In this document: one piece after another, positions 63,943-64,000 of the stretch
How positions within the stretch are numbered: the stretch's first letter is position 1
How the letters are laid out: each line of letters opens with the position of its first letter
Source of the DNA: Mycolicibacterium vulneris
GTDB taxonomy: Bacteria; Actinomycetota; Actinomycetes; Mycobacteriales; Mycobacteriaceae
Length of the DNA: 64,000 nt
Assembly: GCF_002104765.1 (NCBI RefSeq)
Contig: NZ_NCXM01000008.1
Span: 62,001 to 126,000, forward strand
Direction of reading: 5' to 3'
Position numbers and translations under genes: made by a program
Notes under the pieces: model-generated
Seen by the model: the letters and a program-made list of their open reading frames with translations, nothing else
The model's database searches: none
What the model was told of the DNA's origin: nothing

Positions 63943-64000
63943 CTAGCCGTTGCTGTAGACGCGGGTTGGGGCGATGAGCACCACGGCGCGGCCCTCGGCA
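63943..64000 (-). CDS. 3' end of a protein gene (Rv1875-like), cut by window edge
   Basis: Only the last 18 residues (AEGRAVVLIAPTRVYSNG) and a TAG stop are visible. Position just outside bfrA and the enoyl-CoA hydratase makes Rv1875, a PPOX-type F420-binding protein, a reasonable guess from gene order, but the fragment is too short to decide. It is 18 bases from the enoyl-CoA hydratase start on the same strand and might be its operon partner. Confidence 0.45.
   Translation of the reverse strand, partial: AEGRAVVLIAPTRVYSNG

Overview
The window is high-GC actinobacterial DNA from a slow-growing Mycobacterium, most likely a non-tuberculous species near the M. avium complex. Diagnostic genes are an antigen 85 mycolyltransferase (fbpB), a resuscitation-promoting factor (rpfC), cyp140, a CYP125-family P450, fadD31, a full-length isocitrate lyase 2, bfrA, and several LppX-type lipoproteins and SRPBCC proteins. 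From remembered M. tuberculosis gene order, about 6.3-64 kb is an inverted, heavily edited version of the H37Rv segment Rv1875-Rv1932 (tpx at 6.3-6.8 kb, aceA2 at 17-20 kb, aao at 28.5 kb, nanT/cinA/dtd at 31-35 kb, fbpB at 48.6 kb, glnA3 at 57 kb, bfrA at 62 kb). Locus assignments rest on protein recognition and order, not on a search.

Layout. 0-6.3 kb: a truncated aldehyde dehydrogenase, an AraC-VOC pair, an epoxide-hydrolase-like enzyme, an NAD-dependent epimerase, an acyl-CoA-dehydrogenase-like flavoenzyme, a NYN-domain protein and a truncated nitronate monooxygenase. 6.3-14.5 kb: tpx, a GlxA-type regulator fused to a DJ-1 protein by an apparent one-base deletion, an SDR, an esterase and fadD31. 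14.5-17.2 kb: small secreted or low-complexity proteins around an LLM oxidoreductase. 17.5-28.4 kb: isocitrate lyase 2 and a set of accessory operons (ArsR-SRPBCC, lipase, TetR with a divergent FAD oxidoreductase, CMD-nitroreductase-SRPBCC). In M. tuberculosis furA-katG lie between lppC and aao; here other genes occupy that place. 28.5-37.8 kb: conserved core (aao, nanT, cinA, macro-domain protein, dtd, methyltransferase). 37.8-41.4 kb: an accessory and decaying stretch with a Baeyer-Villiger monooxygenase, a gutted methyltransferase gene and an unrecognised remnant. 41.4-46.8 kb: a nitronate monooxygenase and a CYP125-alcohol dehydrogenase pair, each preceded by a KstR-like box, suggesting sterol-linked control. 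46.8-54 kb: cell-envelope and secreted factors (fbpB, secreted chorismate mutase, rpfC, lppE, cyp140). 54-64 kb: an acyltransferase/SRPBCC pair, a glutamine synthetase/amidohydrolase pair, a drug exporter, and the iron-storage pair bfrA/bfd flanking tandem IdeR-like boxes.

No rRNA, tRNA, CRISPR array, transposase or phage module was recognised. The strongest points for a second look are the glxA/DJ-1 frameshift fusion, the CYP125-ADH insertion whose KstR-like box shares 18 identical bases with the one before the nitronate monooxygenase, several clean palindromic operators between divergent genes, and the decaying locus at 39.9-40.7 kb.
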